A stretch of DNA of 64,000 nt from Micromonospora sp. FIMYZ51 (GTDB taxonomy: Bacteria; Actinomycetota; Actinomycetes; Mycobacteriales; Micromonosporaceae). Position numbers and translations under genes: made by a program. The notes beneath the pieces were generated by a model. That model did not search any database and was not told where the DNA came from. It saw only the letters and a program-made list of their open reading frames with translations. Shown here one piece after another: positions 41,884 to 54,054 of the stretch. How positions within the stretch are numbered: position 1 is the first letter of the stretch; each line of letters begins with the position of its first letter. The stretch is taken from NCBI RefSeq assembly GCF_038246755.1, contig NZ_CP134706.1, positions 6,203,501-6,267,500 of the forward strand, in the 5' to 3' direction.

Positions 41884-42291
41884 TTACCAGACGAAGGCGA
41901 GGACTTCCCCGCCAACGCTCCGCTTGCGGGCCTGCCGGTCGGTGAGCAGCCCCTGGGACGTCGAAATGATCGCCACGCCCAGCCCGCCGAGCACCCGGGG
42001 AAGCTCGCCCGACTTGGCGTACACCCGAAGACCGGGCTTGGAGACGCGCTTGATACCGGCCAGGCTCCGCTCCCGGTTCTGGCCGTACTTCAGCTCGACG
42101 ACCAGTCGCTTGCCGACGGCACCCTCTTCGGGCTCCTCGACCGCCCAGGTGGCGATGTAACCCTCGGCCTTGAGGACCTCGGCGATGTTCGCCTTGATCT
42201 TCGAGTAGGGCATCGTCACCCGGTCGTGGTACGCCTGGTTGGCGTTACGCAGACGCGTGAGCATGTCTGCGATCGGGTCGGTCATCGTCAT
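41884..42291 (-). CDS. rpsH: 30S ribosomal protein S8
   Basis: The 135-residue protein has [20 protein letters not shown] at the N-terminus and ends with [13 protein letters not shown] residues ([28 protein letters not shown]). S8 binds the central 16S domain and, in E. coli, represses the spc operon. ATG at 42291 gives MTMTDP; the ATG two codons later is also possible. Confidence 0.97.
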   Translation of the reverse strand: MTMTDPIADMLTRLRNANQAYHDRVTMPYSKIKANIAEVLKAEGYIATWAVEEPEEGAVGKRLVVELKYGQNRERSLAGIKRVSKPGLRVYAKSGELPRVLGGLGVAIISTSQGLLTDRQARKRSVGGEVLAFVW

Positions 42292-42383
42292 GAAAACTCG
42301 TCAACCTTTCTCGCCGGGGTTCCCGCGAACAGCAGGCCTACGGCGAAGAGACAGTCCAGCTAACGCGCGAGCGCGCCGGGCTA

Positions 42384-42569
42384 TTACCAGGAAGCCTTGG
42401 ACACGCCGGGCAGCTCACCGCGGTGAGCCATCTCCCGGATGCACACCCGGCAGAGCCCGAACTTGCGGTAGACCGCCTTGGGACGCCCGCACCGCTGGCA
42501 GCGGGTGTACGCGCGAACCGAGAACTTCGGCTTCGCGGCCGCCTTGAGGATCAGCGCCTTCTTGGCCAT
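42384..42569 (-). CDS. rpsZ: 30S ribosomal protein S14, type Z
   Basis: This 61-residue short S14 keeps both zinc-ligand pairs (CQRCGRPK and CRVCIREMA) and ends with LPGVSKASW. It is the zinc-ribbon form; a zinc-free paralogue, if any, is outside the window. It lies 1 nt after rplE and 92 nt before rpsH. Confidence 0.98.
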   Translation of the reverse strand: MAKKALILKAAAKPKFSVRAYTRCQRCGRPKAVYRKFGLCRVCIREMAHRGELPGVSKASW

Positions 42570-42570
42570 C

Positions 42571-43140
42571 TCAGTTCTCCTTGAACGGGAAGCCCAGGAG
42601 CTTCAGCAGCGCCCGGCCCTCGTCGTCGGTCGTGGCGGTGGTGACCACCGTGATGTCCATGCCCCGCTGGCGATCGATCTTGTCCTGGTCGATCTCGTGG
42701 AACACCGACTGCTCGGTCAGACCGAACGTGTAGTTGCCGTGCCCGTCGAGCTTGCGCCCGTCCAGGCCGCGGAAGTCGCGAATACGCGGCAGCGCGATGG
42801 AGAGCAGCCGGTCCAGGAACTCCCACATCCGGTCGCCGCGCAGGGTCACCTTCGCGCCGATCGGCATCCCCTCGCGGAGCTTGAACTGCGCGATGGACTT
42901 CTTCGCCCGCCGAACCTGCGGCTTCTGGCCGGTGATCGTGGCCAGGTCACGGACCGCACCGTCGATGAGCTTGGCGTCCCGAGCGGCCTCGCCGACGCCC
43001 ATGTTCACGACGATCTTGACCAGCCGCGGCACCTGCATCGGGTTGCCGTAGTTGTACTGCTCGCGCAGCTGGGCCACGATCTCGTTGCGGTACCGCTCCT
43101 TGAGGCGCGGCATGGTCTTGGTTTCGGTAGCCGTGGTCAT
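42571..43140 (-). CDS. rplE: 50S ribosomal protein L5
   Basis: The 189-residue 5S rRNA-binding protein starts at ATG 43140, sharing one base with the rplX stop (TGATG), with AAGGA upstream. GTG 43143 would add one residue. Signatures are [40 protein letters not shown] and [22 protein letters not shown] residues near the end. Confidence 0.97.
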   Translation of the reverse strand: MTTATETKTMPRLKERYRNEIVAQLREQYNYGNPMQVPRLVKIVVNMGVGEAARDAKLIDGAVRDLATITGQKPQVRRAKKSIAQFKLREGMPIGAKVTLRGDRMWEFLDRLLSIALPRIRDFRGLDGRKLDGHGNYTFGLTEQSVFHEIDQDKIDRQRGMDITVVTTATTDDEGRALLKLLGFPFKEN

Positions 43141-43460
43141 CACAGGTCCTTACCGGTGCTACGCGCGATGCGAACCTTCTGGCCGTTCTCGTCGATCCGG
43201 TAACCGACGCGGGTCGGCTTACCGTCGGAGTCCAGGACCATCACGTTCGAGACGTGGATCGGGGCCTCCTGGGTGACGATGCCACCGGTCTTGGCGCCAC
43301 GCTGAGTGGTGCTGATGCGAGTGTGCTTCTTGACCCGGTTCACGCCCTCGACCAGGACCTTGTCCTGCCGCGGGTAGGCCGCGATGACCTTGCCCTTGGC
43401 ACCCTTGTCCTTGCCGGCGATGACGACGACCGTGTCGCCCTTCTTGACCTTCACGGTCAC
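43140..43460 (-). CDS. rplX: 50S ribosomal protein L24
   Basis: The 106-residue assembly-initiator protein has the KOW motif near its start ([20 protein letters not shown]). [14 protein letters not shown] and a [16 protein letters not shown] segment follow. It overlaps rplN by 4 nt and rplE by 1 nt. Confidence 0.98.
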   Translation of the reverse strand: MTVKVKKGDTVVVIAGKDKGAKGKVIAAYPRQDKVLVEGVNRVKKHTRISTTQRGAKTGGIVTQEAPIHVSNVMVLDSDGKPTRVGYRIDENGQKVRIARSTGKDL

Positions 43461-43825
43461 AACACCTCCGGCGCGAGAGAGATGATCTTCATGAACCGCT
43501 TGTCCCGCAGCTCACGACCGACCGGGCCGAAGATACGGGTGCCACGCGGGTCCCCGCCGTCCTTGATGATGACGGCGGCGTTCTCGTCGAAGCGGATGTA
43601 CGAACCGTCCGGCCGACGCTTCTCCTTGGCGGTGCGGACGACGACGGCCTTGACCACGTCACCCTTCTTCACACCGGCACCCGGGATGGCGTCCTTGACG
43701 GTGGCGACGATGACGTCGCCGATGCTCGCGTAGCGCCGACCGGAGCCGCCGAGAACCCGAATGCACAGGATCTCCCGGGCACCCGTGTTGTCGGCGACGC
43801 GCAGTCGCGACTCCTGCTGAATCAC
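43457..43825 (-). CDS. rplN: 50S ribosomal protein L14
   Basis: The 122-residue protein opens [20 protein letters not shown] and contains [20 protein letters not shown] and [20 protein letters not shown]. It begins the spc-type segment, separated from rpsQ by 96 nt that include a strong hairpin. Confidence 0.98.
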   Translation of the reverse strand: MIQQESRLRVADNTGAREILCIRVLGGSGRRYASIGDVIVATVKDAIPGAGVKKGDVVKAVVVRTAKEKRRPDGSYIRFDENAAVIIKDGGDPRGTRIFGPVGRELRDKRFMKIISLAPEVL

Positions 43826-43849
43826 GTCTATCTCCTATGTCTGCCGGTT

Positions 43850-43873
43850 CTCCGGCCGCCGGGGCGGCCGGAG
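43850..43873 (-). terminator. Hairpin at the S10/spc operon boundary
   Basis: CTCCGGCCG and CGGCCGGAG form a 9-bp perfect stem with a 6-nt loop, 24 nt before rplN's start codon and 48 nt after the rpsQ stop. The position matches the boundary that separates the S10 and spc operons in E. coli. Confidence 0.55.
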
Positions 43874-43921
43874 CCTGGCGGAACCTGCGCCCGACCGATC
43901 TCGGCCGAGCTCGAGCCTTCG

Positions 43922-44197
43922 CTACTTGGCCTTCTCGAGGATCTCCACGAGCCGCCACCGCTTGGTGGCGGACAGCGGCCGGGTCTCCATGATGAGGACC
44001 CGGTCGCCGATGCCGGCGGAGTTCTGCTCGTCGTGGACCTTGAGCTTGCTGGTCCGGCGCATGATCTTGCCGTACAGCGCGTGCTTGACCCGGTCCTCGA
44101 CCTCGACGACGACGGTCTTGTCCATCTTGTCGCTGACCACGAGGCCCTCACGCACCTTGCGGCGGCCACGCGTGGCGGTGGTGGTGTTCTCGCTCAT
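43922..44197 (-). CDS. rpsQ: 30S ribosomal protein S17
   Basis: The 91-residue OB-fold primary binder has [20 protein letters not shown], then [20 protein letters not shown] and [17 protein letters not shown]. It overlaps rpmC by 4 nt and is the last gene of the S10-type segment. Confidence 0.98.
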   Translation of the reverse strand: MSENTTTATRGRRKVREGLVVSDKMDKTVVVEVEDRVKHALYGKIMRRTSKLKVHDEQNSAGIGDRVLIMETRPLSATKRWRLVEILEKAK

Positions 44198-44430
44198 CCT
44201 GCAGTCACCTCAGTCGGCGCGGCCGAGAGCCCCAGCTCGCGCTCACGCATGATCGTGTAGATCCGGGCGATCTCCCGGCGGATGACCTGCAACCGCCGGT
44301 TGTTGTCCAGCTGCCCGGTTGCGGCCTGCACGCGGAGGTTGAACAGCTCCGCCTTGGCCTCGCGCAGCTTCGTGACCAGCTCCTCCTGGGAGAGCTCACG
44401 CAGCTCGGCGGCCTTAACGCCCGCTGCCAT
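44194..44430 (-). CDS. rpmC: 50S ribosomal protein L29
   Basis: This 78-residue two-helix protein reads [35 protein letters not shown], then [18 protein letters not shown]29 lines the tunnel exit, where SRP and trigger factor dock. It overlaps rplP by 1 nt and rpsQ by 4 nt. Confidence 0.98.
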   Translation of the reverse strand: MAAGVKAAELRELSQEELVTKLREAKAELFNLRVQAATGQLDNNRRLQVIRREIARIYTIMRERELGLSAAPTEVTAG

Positions 44431-44855
44431 CAGGATTCACCCACTTCGCGCGTCACAATGCGGCACTTCATCGGGAGCTTGTGAATCGCGCGACGCATCG
44501 CCTCTCGCGCGATCTGCTCGTTGGGGAAGGACATCTCGAAGAGCACCCGCCCCGGCTTGACGTTTGCGACCCACCACTCGGGCGAGCCCTTACCGGAACC
44601 CATCCGGGTTTCCGCCGGCTTCTTGGTGAGGGCCTGGTCCGGGAAGATGGTGATCCAGACCTTGCCACCACGCTTGATGTGGCGGGTCATCGCGATACGC
44701 GCCGACTCGATCTGCCGGTTGGTCACGTACGCCGGCTCGAGAGCCTGGATCCCGAACTCGCCGAACACCACCCGGTTGCCACCCTTGGACGCGCCACTGC
44801 GGTCCGGGTGGTGCGGCTTGCGGAAGCCCTTCGGGGGCTTGCGCGGCATCAGCAT
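44430..44855 (-). CDS. rplP: 50S ribosomal protein L16
   Basis: The 141-residue protein begins [20 protein letters not shown] and contains [40 protein letters not shown] and the conserved [21 protein letters not shown]16 organises the A-site region of 23S rRNA. It follows rpsC by 3 nt. Confidence 0.98.
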
Positions 44856-44858
44856 CTG

Positions 44859-45713
44859 TCAGCCCTCCTGCTGCGTTTCTGCCGCGGCGGCGACGGCGGA
44901 AGCGTCCACCGGCTCACCGCTCGGCGTCTCGGCCTGCTGCCCGACGGTCGTCGCGGCGGCCCGGCCGGCCTCGGTGCCACCGGAGGTCGTACCGGACGAA
45001 CCGGAGCGACCACGGCGCGGCCGCTCGGGGCGGTCGCCGCGCTCCCGGCGCGGGCGCGACGGAGCCTCGGTCGGGGTCTCCCGACCCGGCACCGCGTCGC
45101 CCTTGTAGATCCAGACCTTCACGCCGATGCGGCCGAAGGTGGTACGCGCCTCGAAGAAGCCGTACTCGATGTTGGCCCGCAGCGTGTGCAGCGGAACCCG
45201 ACCCTCGCGGTAGAACTCCGTACGGCTCATCTCGGCGCCGCCGAGGCGACCCGAGACCTGCACCCGGATGCCCTTGCACATCGGGTTCTTCATCGCCGAC
45301 TGCATCGCCTTGCGCATCGCCCGACGGAAGCTGACCCGGCTGGAGAGCTGCTCGGCCACGCCCTGGGCAACCAGCTGCGCGTCCGACTCGGGGTTCTTCA
45401 CCTCGATGATGTTCAGCTGCACCTGCTTGCCGGTGAGCTTCTCCAGCTCGCCGCGGATCCGGTCGGCCTCGGCACCCTTACGGCCGATGACGATGCCCGG
45501 CCGGGCGGTGTGGATGTCGACGCGGACCCGGTCGCGGGTGCGCTCGATGTCGACCTTGGAGATGCCGGCGCGCTCCAGCCCCTTGGACATCATCCGGCGG
45601 ATCTTGACATCCTCGCCGATGTAGTCCTTGTAGAGCTTGTCCGCGAACCAGCGGGACTTCCAGTCGGTCGAGATGCCGAGCCGGAACCCGTGCGGGTGAA
45701 CCTTCTGACCCAT
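44859..45713 (-). CDS. rpsC: 30S ribosomal protein S3
   Basis: The 284-residue mRNA-entry protein has [20 protein letters not shown] at the N-terminus, the KH domain GXXG-type [20 protein letters not shown], and [20 protein letters not shown]. About 65 extra C-terminal residues are Arg/Pro/Ala-rich and disordered, an extension usual in actinobacteria. It overlaps rplV by 1 nt. Confidence 0.98.
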   Translation of the reverse strand: MGQKVHPHGFRLGISTDWKSRWFADKLYKDYIGEDVKIRRMMSKGLERAGISKVDIERTRDRVRVDIHTARPGIVIGRKGAEADRIRGELEKLTGKQVQLNIIEVKNPESDAQLVAQGVAEQLSSRVSFRRAMRKAMQSAMKNPMCKGIRVQVSGRLGGAEMSRTEFYREGRVPLHTLRANIEYGFFEARTTFGRIGVKVWIYKGDAVPGRETPTEAPSRPRRERGDRPERPRRGRSGSSGTTSGGTEAGRAAATTVGQQAETPSGEPVDASAVAAAAETQQEG

Positions 45714-46165
45714 TACTCGGCGCCCTCCGTGTTGCTCTGCGTCTCAGCCGGCGCGGTCTGCTTCGCCGGGGCCGTCTTCTTCGCCGACTTCGGCGCGGCC
45801 GGCGCCACCGCCTCGACCGCCACGGTGATGTGGCACGTGCGCTTGCGGATCCGGTACGCCCGGCCCTGCGCCCGCGGCTGGAACCGCTTCATGGTCGGGC
45901 CCTCGTCCACGAACGCCTCGCTGACGAGCAGCGCGTCGGGGTCCAGCCGCTCGTTGTTCTCCGCGTTGGCGATCGCGCTCGCGAGCACCTTGTATACCTG
46001 CTCGCTCGCTGCCTGCGGCGCGAACTGCAGCACCGTGAGCGCCTCCTTCGCGGGCAGGCCGCGGACGAGGTTGACCACCCGGCGCGCCTTCATCGGCGAG
46101 ATGCGCACATACCGCGCAACCGCCCGCGCGCCCGGAAGCACCGGAGCGTCGCCCTTTCCTGGCAT
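45713..46165 (-). CDS. rplV: 50S ribosomal protein L22
   Basis: The 150-residue protein has [20 protein letters not shown] and [20 protein letters not shown], then the tunnel-loop region around [31 protein letters not shown]. An Ala/Lys/Thr-rich tail of ~30 residues follows. L22's loop lines the exit tunnel near the macrolide site; no obvious resistance-type change in the loop was noticed. Confidence 0.98.
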   Translation of the reverse strand: MPGKGDAPVLPGARAVARYVRISPMKARRVVNLVRGLPAKEALTVLQFAPQAASEQVYKVLASAIANAENNERLDPDALLVSEAFVDEGPTMKRFQPRAQGRAYRIRKRTCHITVAVEAVAPAAPKSAKKTAPAKQTAPAETQSNTEGAE

Positions 46166-46205
46166 CGCTGTAACCCCTTGATCCTCTATCCGTATGCCCG
46201 CGGCG

Positions 46206-46487
46206 TCAGCGCCGGCGGCTCTTCCGGTCGTCCTTCTCGTGACCCTTGAACGTGCGGGTCAGCGCGAACTCGCCGAGCTTGTGCCCGACCATCGCCTCGG
46301 TCACGAACACCGGGACGTGCTTACGTCCGTCGTGCACCGCGATCGTGTGCCCGAGCATGTCCGGGATGATCGTCGAGCGGCGCGACCAAGTCTTGATGAC
46401 GTTCTTCGAGCCCTTCTCGTTCTGCGTCTCCACCTTCTTGAGCAGGTGGTCGTCGATGAACGGGCCCTTCTTCAGGCTGCGAGGCAT
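46206..46487 (-). CDS. rpsS: 30S ribosomal protein S19
   Basis: The 93-residue head protein reads [20 protein letters not shown], then [20 protein letters not shown] and [20 protein letters not shown]. It lies 12 nt after rplB and 40 nt before rplV. Confidence 0.98.
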   Translation of the reverse strand: MPRSLKKGPFIDDHLLKKVETQNEKGSKNVIKTWSRRSTIIPDMLGHTIAVHDGRKHVPVFVTEAMVGHKLGEFALTRTFKGHEKDDRKSRRR

Positions 46488-46499
46488 GTCTTATCTCCC

Positions 46500-47339
46500 T
46501 CAGCCGCGCTTACGCGTGGCGTAGCGGCGGCGGACGATCAGCCGGTCACTCGGCTGGCCCTTACGACGGGTGCGGCCCTCGGGCTTACCCTGCGGGTTGA
46601 CCGGGTGGCGACCACCGGAGGTCTTGCCCTCGCCACCACCGTGCGGGTGGTCGACCGGGTTCATGGCGACACCACGGACGGTCGGGCGCTTGCCCTTCCA
46701 CCGCATCCGGCCGGCCTTGCCCCAGTTGATGTTTGACTGGTCGGCGTTGCCGATCTCGCCGATGCTGGCGCGGCAGCGCACGTCGACCCGCCGGATCTCG
46801 CCGGACGGCATACGCAGGGTCGCGTACGCGCCCTCCCGGCCGAGCAGCTGGATGCCGACGCCGGCCGAGCGGGCCAGCTTGGCCCCGCCACCGGGCCGCA
46901 GCTCCACGTTGTGGATCGTGGTACCGACCGGGATGTTGCGCAGCGGCAGGTTGTTGCCCGGCTTGATGTCGGCGCTCGGACCAGACTCGACGCGGTCGCC
47001 CTGCTTCAGGTCCTTCGGCGCGATGATGTAACGCTTCTCGCCGTCGAGGTAGTGCAGCAGCGCGATGCGCGCGGTGCGGTTCGGGTCGTACTCGATGTGC
47101 GCGACCTTGGCCGGCACGCCGTCCTTGTCGACCCGCTTGAAGTCGATGATCCGGTACTGGCGCTTGTGGCCACCACCCTGGTGCCGGGCGGTGATCCGGC
47201 CGTGGACGTTCCGACCGCCCTTCTTCGGCAGCGGCGCCAGCAGCGACTTCTCGGGCGTCGACCGGGTGATCTCGGCGAAGTCGGCGACGCTCGAGCCACG
47301 CCGGCCCGGCGTCGTCGGCTTGTACTTACGGATAGCCAT
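46500..47339 (-). CDS. rplB: 50S ribosomal protein L2
   Basis: The 279-residue peptidyl-transferase-region protein has the [20 protein letters not shown] start. [20 protein letters not shown] follows, then the C-terminal [20 protein letters not shown] loop that carries the near-invariant histidine. It lies 12 nt after rplW. Confidence 0.98.
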   Translation of the reverse strand: MAIRKYKPTTPGRRGSSVADFAEITRSTPEKSLLAPLPKKGGRNVHGRITARHQGGGHKRQYRIIDFKRVDKDGVPAKVAHIEYDPNRTARIALLHYLDGEKRYIIAPKDLKQGDRVESGPSADIKPGNNLPLRNIPVGTTIHNVELRPGGGAKLARSAGVGIQLLGREGAYATLRMPSGEIRRVDVRCRASIGEIGNADQSNINWGKAGRMRWKGKRPTVRGVAMNPVDHPHGGGEGKTSGGRHPVNPQGKPEGRTRRKGQPSDRLIVRRRYATRKRG

Positions 47340-47351
47340 TGTCTACACCCC

Positions 47352-47654
47352 TCAGCTGACCGGGCCGCCGAAGGCCTCGATGCGGTCGCCCTCAGCCAGC
47401 TTCACCATCGCCCGCTTGGTGTTCTTGCGCTTGCCGAACCCGGTACGGGTCCGCTTGCGCTTGCCCTCGCGATTGAGCGTGTTGACCGTCAGGACGCGGA
47501 CGTTGAAGATCTGCTCGATGGCGATCTTGATCGCCGTCTTGTTCGCGTCCGGGTGCACCAGGAAGGTGTACCAGTTGCGGTTCAGCTCGCTGTAGCTCTT
47601 CTCCGAGACGACCGGCGCCACGATGATGTCGCGCGGGTCGGCGATCGTGCTCAC
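47352..47654 (-). CDS. rplW: 50S ribosomal protein L23
   Basis: The 100-residue tunnel-exit protein has [40 protein letters not shown] and [20 protein letters not shown]. It is the docking site for trigger factor and SRP. It overlaps rplD by 4 nt. Confidence 0.98.
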   Translation of the reverse strand: MSTIADPRDIIVAPVVSEKSYSELNRNWYTFLVHPDANKTAIKIAIEQIFNVRVLTVNTLNREGKRKRTRTGFGKRKNTKRAMVKLAEGDRIEAFGGPVS

Positions 47655-48301
47655 TTGCCACCCTCCTCGGTGGTCTCGGCGGGGACGCCCAGGAACTCGT
47701 CCAGGGCCGCCTTGGTGAAGACCACGTCGTCGGCCACCAGCACGTCGTACGTGTTCAGCTGGCCGGCCTCGATCAGGTGCACCCGCGGCTCGTTGCGCAG
47801 CGACAGCCAGTTCAGCTCGTCGGTGCTGCTCAGCACGACCAGTACCCGGCGGGCGTCGGTCAGCTTGGCGAGGGTGGCCAGCGCGGCCTTGATCGACGGC
47901 TTCTCGCCCGAGACGAACGCCTCGACGACGTGCACCTGGCCGGCGCGGGCCCGGTCCGACAGGGCGCCACGCAGGGCAGCGGCCTTCATCTTCTTCGGGG
48001 TGCGCTGGCTGTAGTCGCGCGGCACCGGGCCGTGCACCACGCCACCACCGGCGAACTGCGGCGCGCGGATCGAACCCTGCCGGGCCCGACCGGTGCCCTT
48101 CTGCTTGTACGGCTTCTTGCCGCCGCCGGAGACCTCACCACGGGTCTTGGTCTTGTGGGTGCCCTGCCGGGCCGCCGCGAGCTGCGCCACCACGACCTGG
48201 TGCATCAGCGCGATGTTGGCCTGCACGTCGAAGATGTCGGCGGGCAGCTCGACCGAGCCGGTGGTGGCGCCTTCGGTGTTACGGACGTCAACGGTGGTCA
48301 C
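47651..48301 (-). CDS. rplD: 50S ribosomal protein L4
   Basis: The 216-residue protein has the tunnel loop around [33 protein letters not shown] globular C-terminal half contains [19 protein letters not shown]. In E. coli L4 also represses its own S10 operon through the mRNA leader. Here the leader before rpsJ has strong hairpins, but no L4 response is shown. It overlaps rplC and rplW by 4 nt each. Confidence 0.98.
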   Translation of the reverse strand: MTTVDVRNTEGATTGSVELPADIFDVQANIALMHQVVVAQLAAARQGTHKTKTRGEVSGGGKKPYKQKGTGRARQGSIRAPQFAGGGVVHGPVPRDYSQRTPKKMKAAALRGALSDRARAGQVHVVEAFVSGEKPSIKAALATLAKLTDARRVLVVLSSTDELNWLSLRNEPRVHLIEAGQLNTYDVLVADDVVFTKAALDEFLGVPAETTEEGGK

Positions 48302-48957
48302 TTGGCCACACCGCCCTTCTTCGCCTTGGCCGCGGTGCGGACCAGGACCAGCGCGCCCTTGGGGCCCGGAATGGCACCCCGGACGAGCAGGAGGTTGTTC
48401 TCGGTGTCGACCGCCTGGATGGTCAGGTTCTGCACGGTGTAGCGCACACCACCCATGCGGCCCGCCATCCGGGTGCCCTTGAAGACCCGACCCGGGGTGG
48501 CGCAGGCGCCGATGGAGCCCGGCGAGCGGTGCTTGCGCTCGACACCGTGGCTGGCGCGCAGACCGTGGAAGCCGTGCCGCTTCATCGGGCCGGCGTAGCC
48601 CTTGCCCTTGGTCTTGCCGGTGACGTCGACCGAGACGCCGACCGGGAACTCCTCGACCGTGATCTCCTGGCCGAGCGAGTAGTCCGCGGCGTCGATGGTG
48701 CGCAGCTCGACGATGTGCCGGCGCGGCGCCACGTCAGCCTTGGCGTAGTGCCCGCGGAGCGGCTGCTTGACCTTGCGCGGGTCGATCGTGCCGTACGCCA
48801 GCTGGACCGCGGAGTAACCGTCCTTGTCGGCGTTACGAACCTGGGTGATGACGCAGGGGCCGGCCTGAACCACGGTCACCGGGACAACGCGGTTGTTGTC
48901 CCAGACCTGGGTCATGCCGAGCTTCGCGCCCAGGATCCCCTTAACTTGCCTGTCCAT
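48298..48957 (-). CDS. rplC: 50S ribosomal protein L3
   Basis: The 219-residue protein opens [20 protein letters not shown]. It carries [40 protein letters not shown], with the glutamine-methylation region near HG, and ends in [10 protein letters not shown]. It reaches the peptidyl-transferase centre. It lies 11 nt after rpsJ. Confidence 0.98.
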   Translation of the reverse strand: MDRQVKGILGAKLGMTQVWDNNRVVPVTVVQAGPCVITQVRNADKDGYSAVQLAYGTIDPRKVKQPLRGHYAKADVAPRRHIVELRTIDAADYSLGQEITVEEFPVGVSVDVTGKTKGKGYAGPMKRHGFHGLRASHGVERKHRSPGSIGACATPGRVFKGTRMAGRMGGVRYTVQNLTIQAVDTENNLLLVRGAIPGPKGALVLVRTAAKAKKGGVAK

Positions 48958-48968
48958 GTGTCCGGTCC

Positions 48969-49277
48969 CTACAGCTTGATCTCGATGTCGACGCCAGCCG
49001 GCAGGTCGAGGCGCATGAGCGAGTCGACCGTCTTCGGGGTCGGGTCGATGATGTCGATAAGCCGCTTGTGCGTACGCATCTCGAAGTGCTCGCGCGAGTC
49101 CTTGTACTTGTGCGGCGAGCGGATGACGCAGAAACGGTTGATCTCCGTGGGCAGCGGCACCGGGCCCGCGACCTGCGCCCCGGTACGCGTCACCGTCTCG
49201 ACGATCTTCCGAGCCGAGGAGTCGACGACCTCGTGGTCATAGGCCTTGAGCCGGATGCGGATCTTCTGTCCCGCCAT
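48969..49277 (-). CDS. rpsJ: 30S ribosomal protein S10
   Basis: The 102-residue protein starts at ATG 49277 ([20 protein letters not shown]); the longer open frame to 49505 is leader. It contains [20 protein letters not shown] and ends [15 protein letters not shown]10 doubles as the antitermination factor NusE. It heads the S10 operon, behind a leader of about 300 nt with strong secondary structure. Confidence 0.98.
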
Positions 49278-49472
49278 GGTGGCTTCTGTTCCTTCTCTCG
49301 ATGCCGCTGTGTTGCGGGTGCCTGTACCGGCTGGCACAGGCCCTCTTCGCCCACCCCCGCGGTCGGGCGTGTCGCGCCCTTGGGCCAGGCTCCGCCCCGG
49401 GATACCGGAGCGATCCTGACCCGCGGTGGGTCCAGGCGCCGATCGCGCTACCGCGACCTGAACGCCGCGCAA

Positions 49473-49502
49473 GGGTGGTTGGCGGGCGACCGCCAACCAC
49501 CC
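49473..49502 (-). terminator. Perfect 13-bp hairpin in the tuf-rpsJ gap
   Basis: Arms GGGTGGTTGGCGG (49473-49485) and CCGCCAACCACCC (49490-49502) flank a 4-nt loop. It lies 124 nt past the tuf stop and about 195 nt before rpsJ. It could end tuf transcripts or attenuate the S10 leader. Confidence 0.6.
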
Positions 49503-49581
49503 CACGCCCGACTGCTCTGCCCACCCGGAGGTTCAGCGTGAGCCGAACACGGGAGGCGAACTGTCGTTACGCAACCTGACT

Positions 49582-49610
49582 AGTATGCCGCACGACCGGC
49601 GGCGGGTCTA
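49582..49610 (-). promoter_or_regulatory. Weak candidate S10 promoter
   Basis: Minus strand TAGACC (49605-49610), 17-bp spacer, CATACT (49582-49587), just past the tuf stop. The hexamers are imperfect; TACTAG shifted by two bases is an alternative -10. Confidence 0.3.
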
Positions 49611-49626
49611 ATCGGGGTTACCCAGC

Positions 49627-50820
49627 TCACTTGATGATCTTGGTGACGCGACCAGCGCCGACCGTACGGCCACCCTCCCGGATCGCGAACTTGAGGTTTT
49701 CCTCCATCGCGATGGGCTGGATCAGCTTCACGGTCATCGTGGTGTTGTCGCCAGGCATGACCATCTCGGTGCCCTCGGGGAGGGTGACGACACCGGTGAC
49801 GTCCGTGGTCCGGAAGTAGAACTGCGGACGGTAGTTCTGGAAGAACGGGGTGTGCCGGCCGCCCTCCTCCTTGGAGAGGATGTAGACCGTCGCCTCGAAC
49901 TCCGTGTGCGGGGTCGTGGTGCCCGGCTTGACGACCACCATGCCGCGCTCGACGTCCTCGCGCTTGATGCCCCGCAGCAGCAGACCGACGTTCTCACCCG
50001 CGCGGGCCTCGTCGAGCAGCTTGCGGAACATCTCGATGCCGGTGCAGACCGTCTTCTGCGACTTCTCGCGGATACCGACGATCTCCACCTCCTCGTTCGG
50101 CTTGAGGACGCCGCGCTCCGCGCGACCGGTGACGACGGTGCCCCGACCGGTGATCGTGAAGACGTCCTCGATCGGCATCAGGAACGGCTTCTCGGTCTCG
50201 CGCTCCGGCTGCGGGATCGCGGTGTCGACAGCGTTCATCAGCTCCATCAGGCGACCGGTCCACTCCGGGTCACCCTCAAGGGCCTTGAGCGCCGAGACGC
50301 GCACGACCGGCAGGTCGTCGCCCGGGTACTCCTGCGACGAGAGCAGCTCGCGGACCTCGAGCTCGACGAGCTCCAGCAGCTCCTCGTCGTCGACCATGTC
50401 GCTCTTGTTGAGCGCCACGACGATGTACGGCACGCCGACCTGACGGGCCAACAGCACGTGCTCGCGGGTCTGCGGCATCGGGCCGTCGGTCGCCGCGACC
50501 ACCAGGATCGCGCCGTCCATCTGCGCGGCACCGGTGATCATGTTCTTGATGTAGTCGGCGTGACCGGGGCAGTCGACGTGCGCGTAGTGCCGCGCCTCGG
50601 TCTGGTACTCGACGTGCGAGATCGAGATCGTGATGCCGCGAGCCTTCTCCTCCGGCGCCTTGTCGATCTCGTCGAACGGCGTGTACGGGTTCAGGTCCGG
50701 GTACTGGTCGTGCAGGACCTTGGTGATGGCCGCCGTCAGCGTCGTCTTACCGTGGTCGATGTGACCAATGGTGCCGATGTTGACGTGCGGCTTAGTCCGC
50801 TCGAACTTCGCCTTCGCCAC
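49627..50820 (-). CDS. tuf: Elongation factor Tu
   Basis: The 397-residue GTPase delivers aminoacyl-tRNA to the ribosome. G motifs are visible: GHIDHGKTT (residues ~19-27), [22 protein letters not shown]. Domains 2 and 3 follow ([33 protein letters not shown]). It is the only tuf copy in the window. It follows fusA after 215 nt that contain two hairpins, so it can probably be expressed apart from the str operon. Confidence 0.98.
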   Translation of the reverse strand: MAKAKFERTKPHVNIGTIGHIDHGKTTLTAAITKVLHDQYPDLNPYTPFDEIDKAPEEKARGITISISHVEYQTEARHYAHVDCPGHADYIKNMITGAAQMDGAILVVAATDGPMPQTREHVLLARQVGVPYIVVALNKSDMVDDEELLELVELEVRELLSSQEYPGDDLPVVRVSALKALEGDPEWTGRLMELMNAVDTAIPQPERETEKPFLMPIEDVFTITGRGTVVTGRAERGVLKPNEEVEIVGIREKSQKTVCTGIEMFRKLLDEARAGENVGLLLRGIKREDVERGMVVVKPGTTTPHTEFEATVYILSKEEGGRHTPFFQNYRPQFYFRTTDVTGVVTLPEGTEMVMPGDNTTMTVKLIQPIAMEENLKFAIREGGRTVGAGRVTKIIK

Positions 50821-50898
50821 TGGTGTCCTCCTGTGGACTTCTTGGTTCTTCTCGCCCCGGTGCGCCAGGTCGGCGCTTAGGACTCTGTCGACAGCCTT

Positions 50899-50917
50899 TC
50901 CGGCCTGAGGGGCCGGA
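50899..50917 (-). other. Small hairpin in the tuf leader
   Basis: TCCGGCC / GGCCGGA is a 7-bp perfect stem with a 5-nt loop, about 80 nt upstream of tuf. Its role is unknown. Confidence 0.35.
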
Positions 50918-50978
50918 GAGCTTTGTGGGTTCTGCGGCGATGAAGCCTACAGGCCCGGAATTCATCCAATCCGACCGA

Positions 50979-51013
50979 GGTGGTCGCGGTCGGGGAATCC
51001 TCCCGCGACCACC
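50979..51013 (-). terminator. Terminator-like hairpin after fusA
   Basis: GGTGGTCGCGG (50979-50989) and CCGCGACCACC (51003-51013) form an 11-bp perfect stem, 22 nt past the fusA stop. Confidence 0.6.
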
Positions 51014-51035
51014 GTCGGATCAGCTCAGGCGAGCG

Positions 51036-53132
<2,097 letters not shown>

Positions 53133-53207
53133 TTCAATCCCTACTTATCGTCGTCTCGACACAACTGGTGGCGGTCCCGGCACCGGTTGGGCGCCGGGAC
53201 CAGGGTG

Positions 53208-53678
53208 TTACCAGCGGTAGTGCGCGAAGGCCTTGTTGGACTCCGCCATCTTGTGCGTGTCCTCGCGCCGCTTGACGGCGGCACCGAGGCCGTTGCTCGC
53301 GTCCAGCAGCTCGTTCATCAGCCGCTCGACCATGGTCTTCTCGCGCCGGGCGCGGGAGTAGGTGACCAGCCAGCGCAGGCCCAGCGTGGTCGCCCGGGCC
53401 GGGCGGACCTCGACCGGCACCTGGTAGGTCGCGCCACCAACCCGGCGGCTGCGGACCTCAAGCGTCGGCTTGACGTTGTCCATCGCCCGCTTGAGCGTGA
53501 CGACCGGGTCGGTGCCGGACTTCTCCCGGCAGCCCTCAAGCGCCGCGTACACGACGCGCTCGGCCAGCTGACGCTTGCCCCGCAGGAGGATCTTGTTCAC
53601 CAACTGAGTGACCAGCGGCGAGTTGTACACCGGGTCAGCGACCAGCGGCCGCCGCGGAGCGGGTCCCTTACGCGGCAT
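53208..53678 (-). CDS. rpsG: 30S ribosomal protein S7
   Basis: The 156-residue protein starts at ATG 53678 ([20 protein letters not shown]), one base after the rpsL stop. It has [24 protein letters not shown] sequence and [20 protein letters not shown] at the end. S7 organises the 3' major 16S domain and is the str-operon repressor in E. coli. Confidence 0.98.
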   Translation of the reverse strand: MPRKGPAPRRPLVADPVYNSPLVTQLVNKILLRGKRQLAERVVYAALEGCREKSGTDPVVTLKRAMDNVKPTLEVRSRRVGGATYQVPVEVRPARATTLGLRWLVTYSRARREKTMVERLMNELLDASNGLGAAVKRREDTHKMAESNKAFAHYRW

Positions 53679-53679
53679 G

Positions 53680-54054
53680 TCAGCTCTTCTCCTTCTTCGC
53701 GCCGTAACGGCTGCGCGCCTGCTTGCGGTTGCGGACACCCTGGGTGTCCAGCGAGCCGCGAACGATCTTGTAACGCACGCCGGGGAGGTCCTTCACACGA
53801 CCACCGCGGACGAGCACGATCGAGTGCTCCTGCAGGTTGTGTCCGACACCCGGGATGTAGGCGGTCACCTCGACCTGGCTGCTGAGCTTGACACGAGCGA
53901 CCTTGCGCAGCGCCGAGTTCGGCTTCTTCGGGGTGGTGGTGTACACGCGGGTGCACACGCCGCGCCGCTGAGGGGATCCCTTCAGCGCCGGGGTCTTGGT
54001 CTTACTCGTCTTTGCCTGGCGGCCCTTTCGGACCAGCTGCTGGATCGTGGGCAC
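53680..54054 (-). CDS. rpsL: 30S ribosomal protein S12
   Basis: The 124-residue decoding-centre protein starts at GTG 54054 ([20 protein letters not shown]). The streptomycin-sensitive residues are wild type: Lys in TPKKPNS and Lys in [11 protein letters not shown]. It heads the str operon behind a leader of about 300 nt. Confidence 0.98.
   Translation of the reverse strand: MPTIQQLVRKGRQAKTSKTKTPALKGSPQRRGVCTRVYTTTPKKPNSALRKVARVKLSSQVEVTAYIPGVGHNLQEHSIVLVRGGRVKDLPGVRYKIVRGSLDTQGVRNRKQARSRYGAKKEKS

Larger units (their letters stand above)
49278..49626 (-). promoter_or_regulatory. S10 operon leader region (gene-free) with hairpins and shared 20-nt element
   Basis: No gene is seen in this 349-nt stretch between tuf and rpsJ. 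It holds a candidate promoter (49582-49610), a perfect 13-bp hairpin (49473-49502), and the 20-nt element GCGACACGCCCGACCGCGGG (minus strand, 49356-49375) that recurs in the rpsL leader. A smaller hairpin GCCTGT / ACAGGC lies near rpsJ. The layout suggests a regulated mRNA leader. Confidence 0.6.

Noticed and set aside
50931..50970. TTGGAT ... TAGGCT as a tuf promoter
   Set aside because: The spacing is only 14 bp, and the 17-bp alternative has no -35 resemblance.
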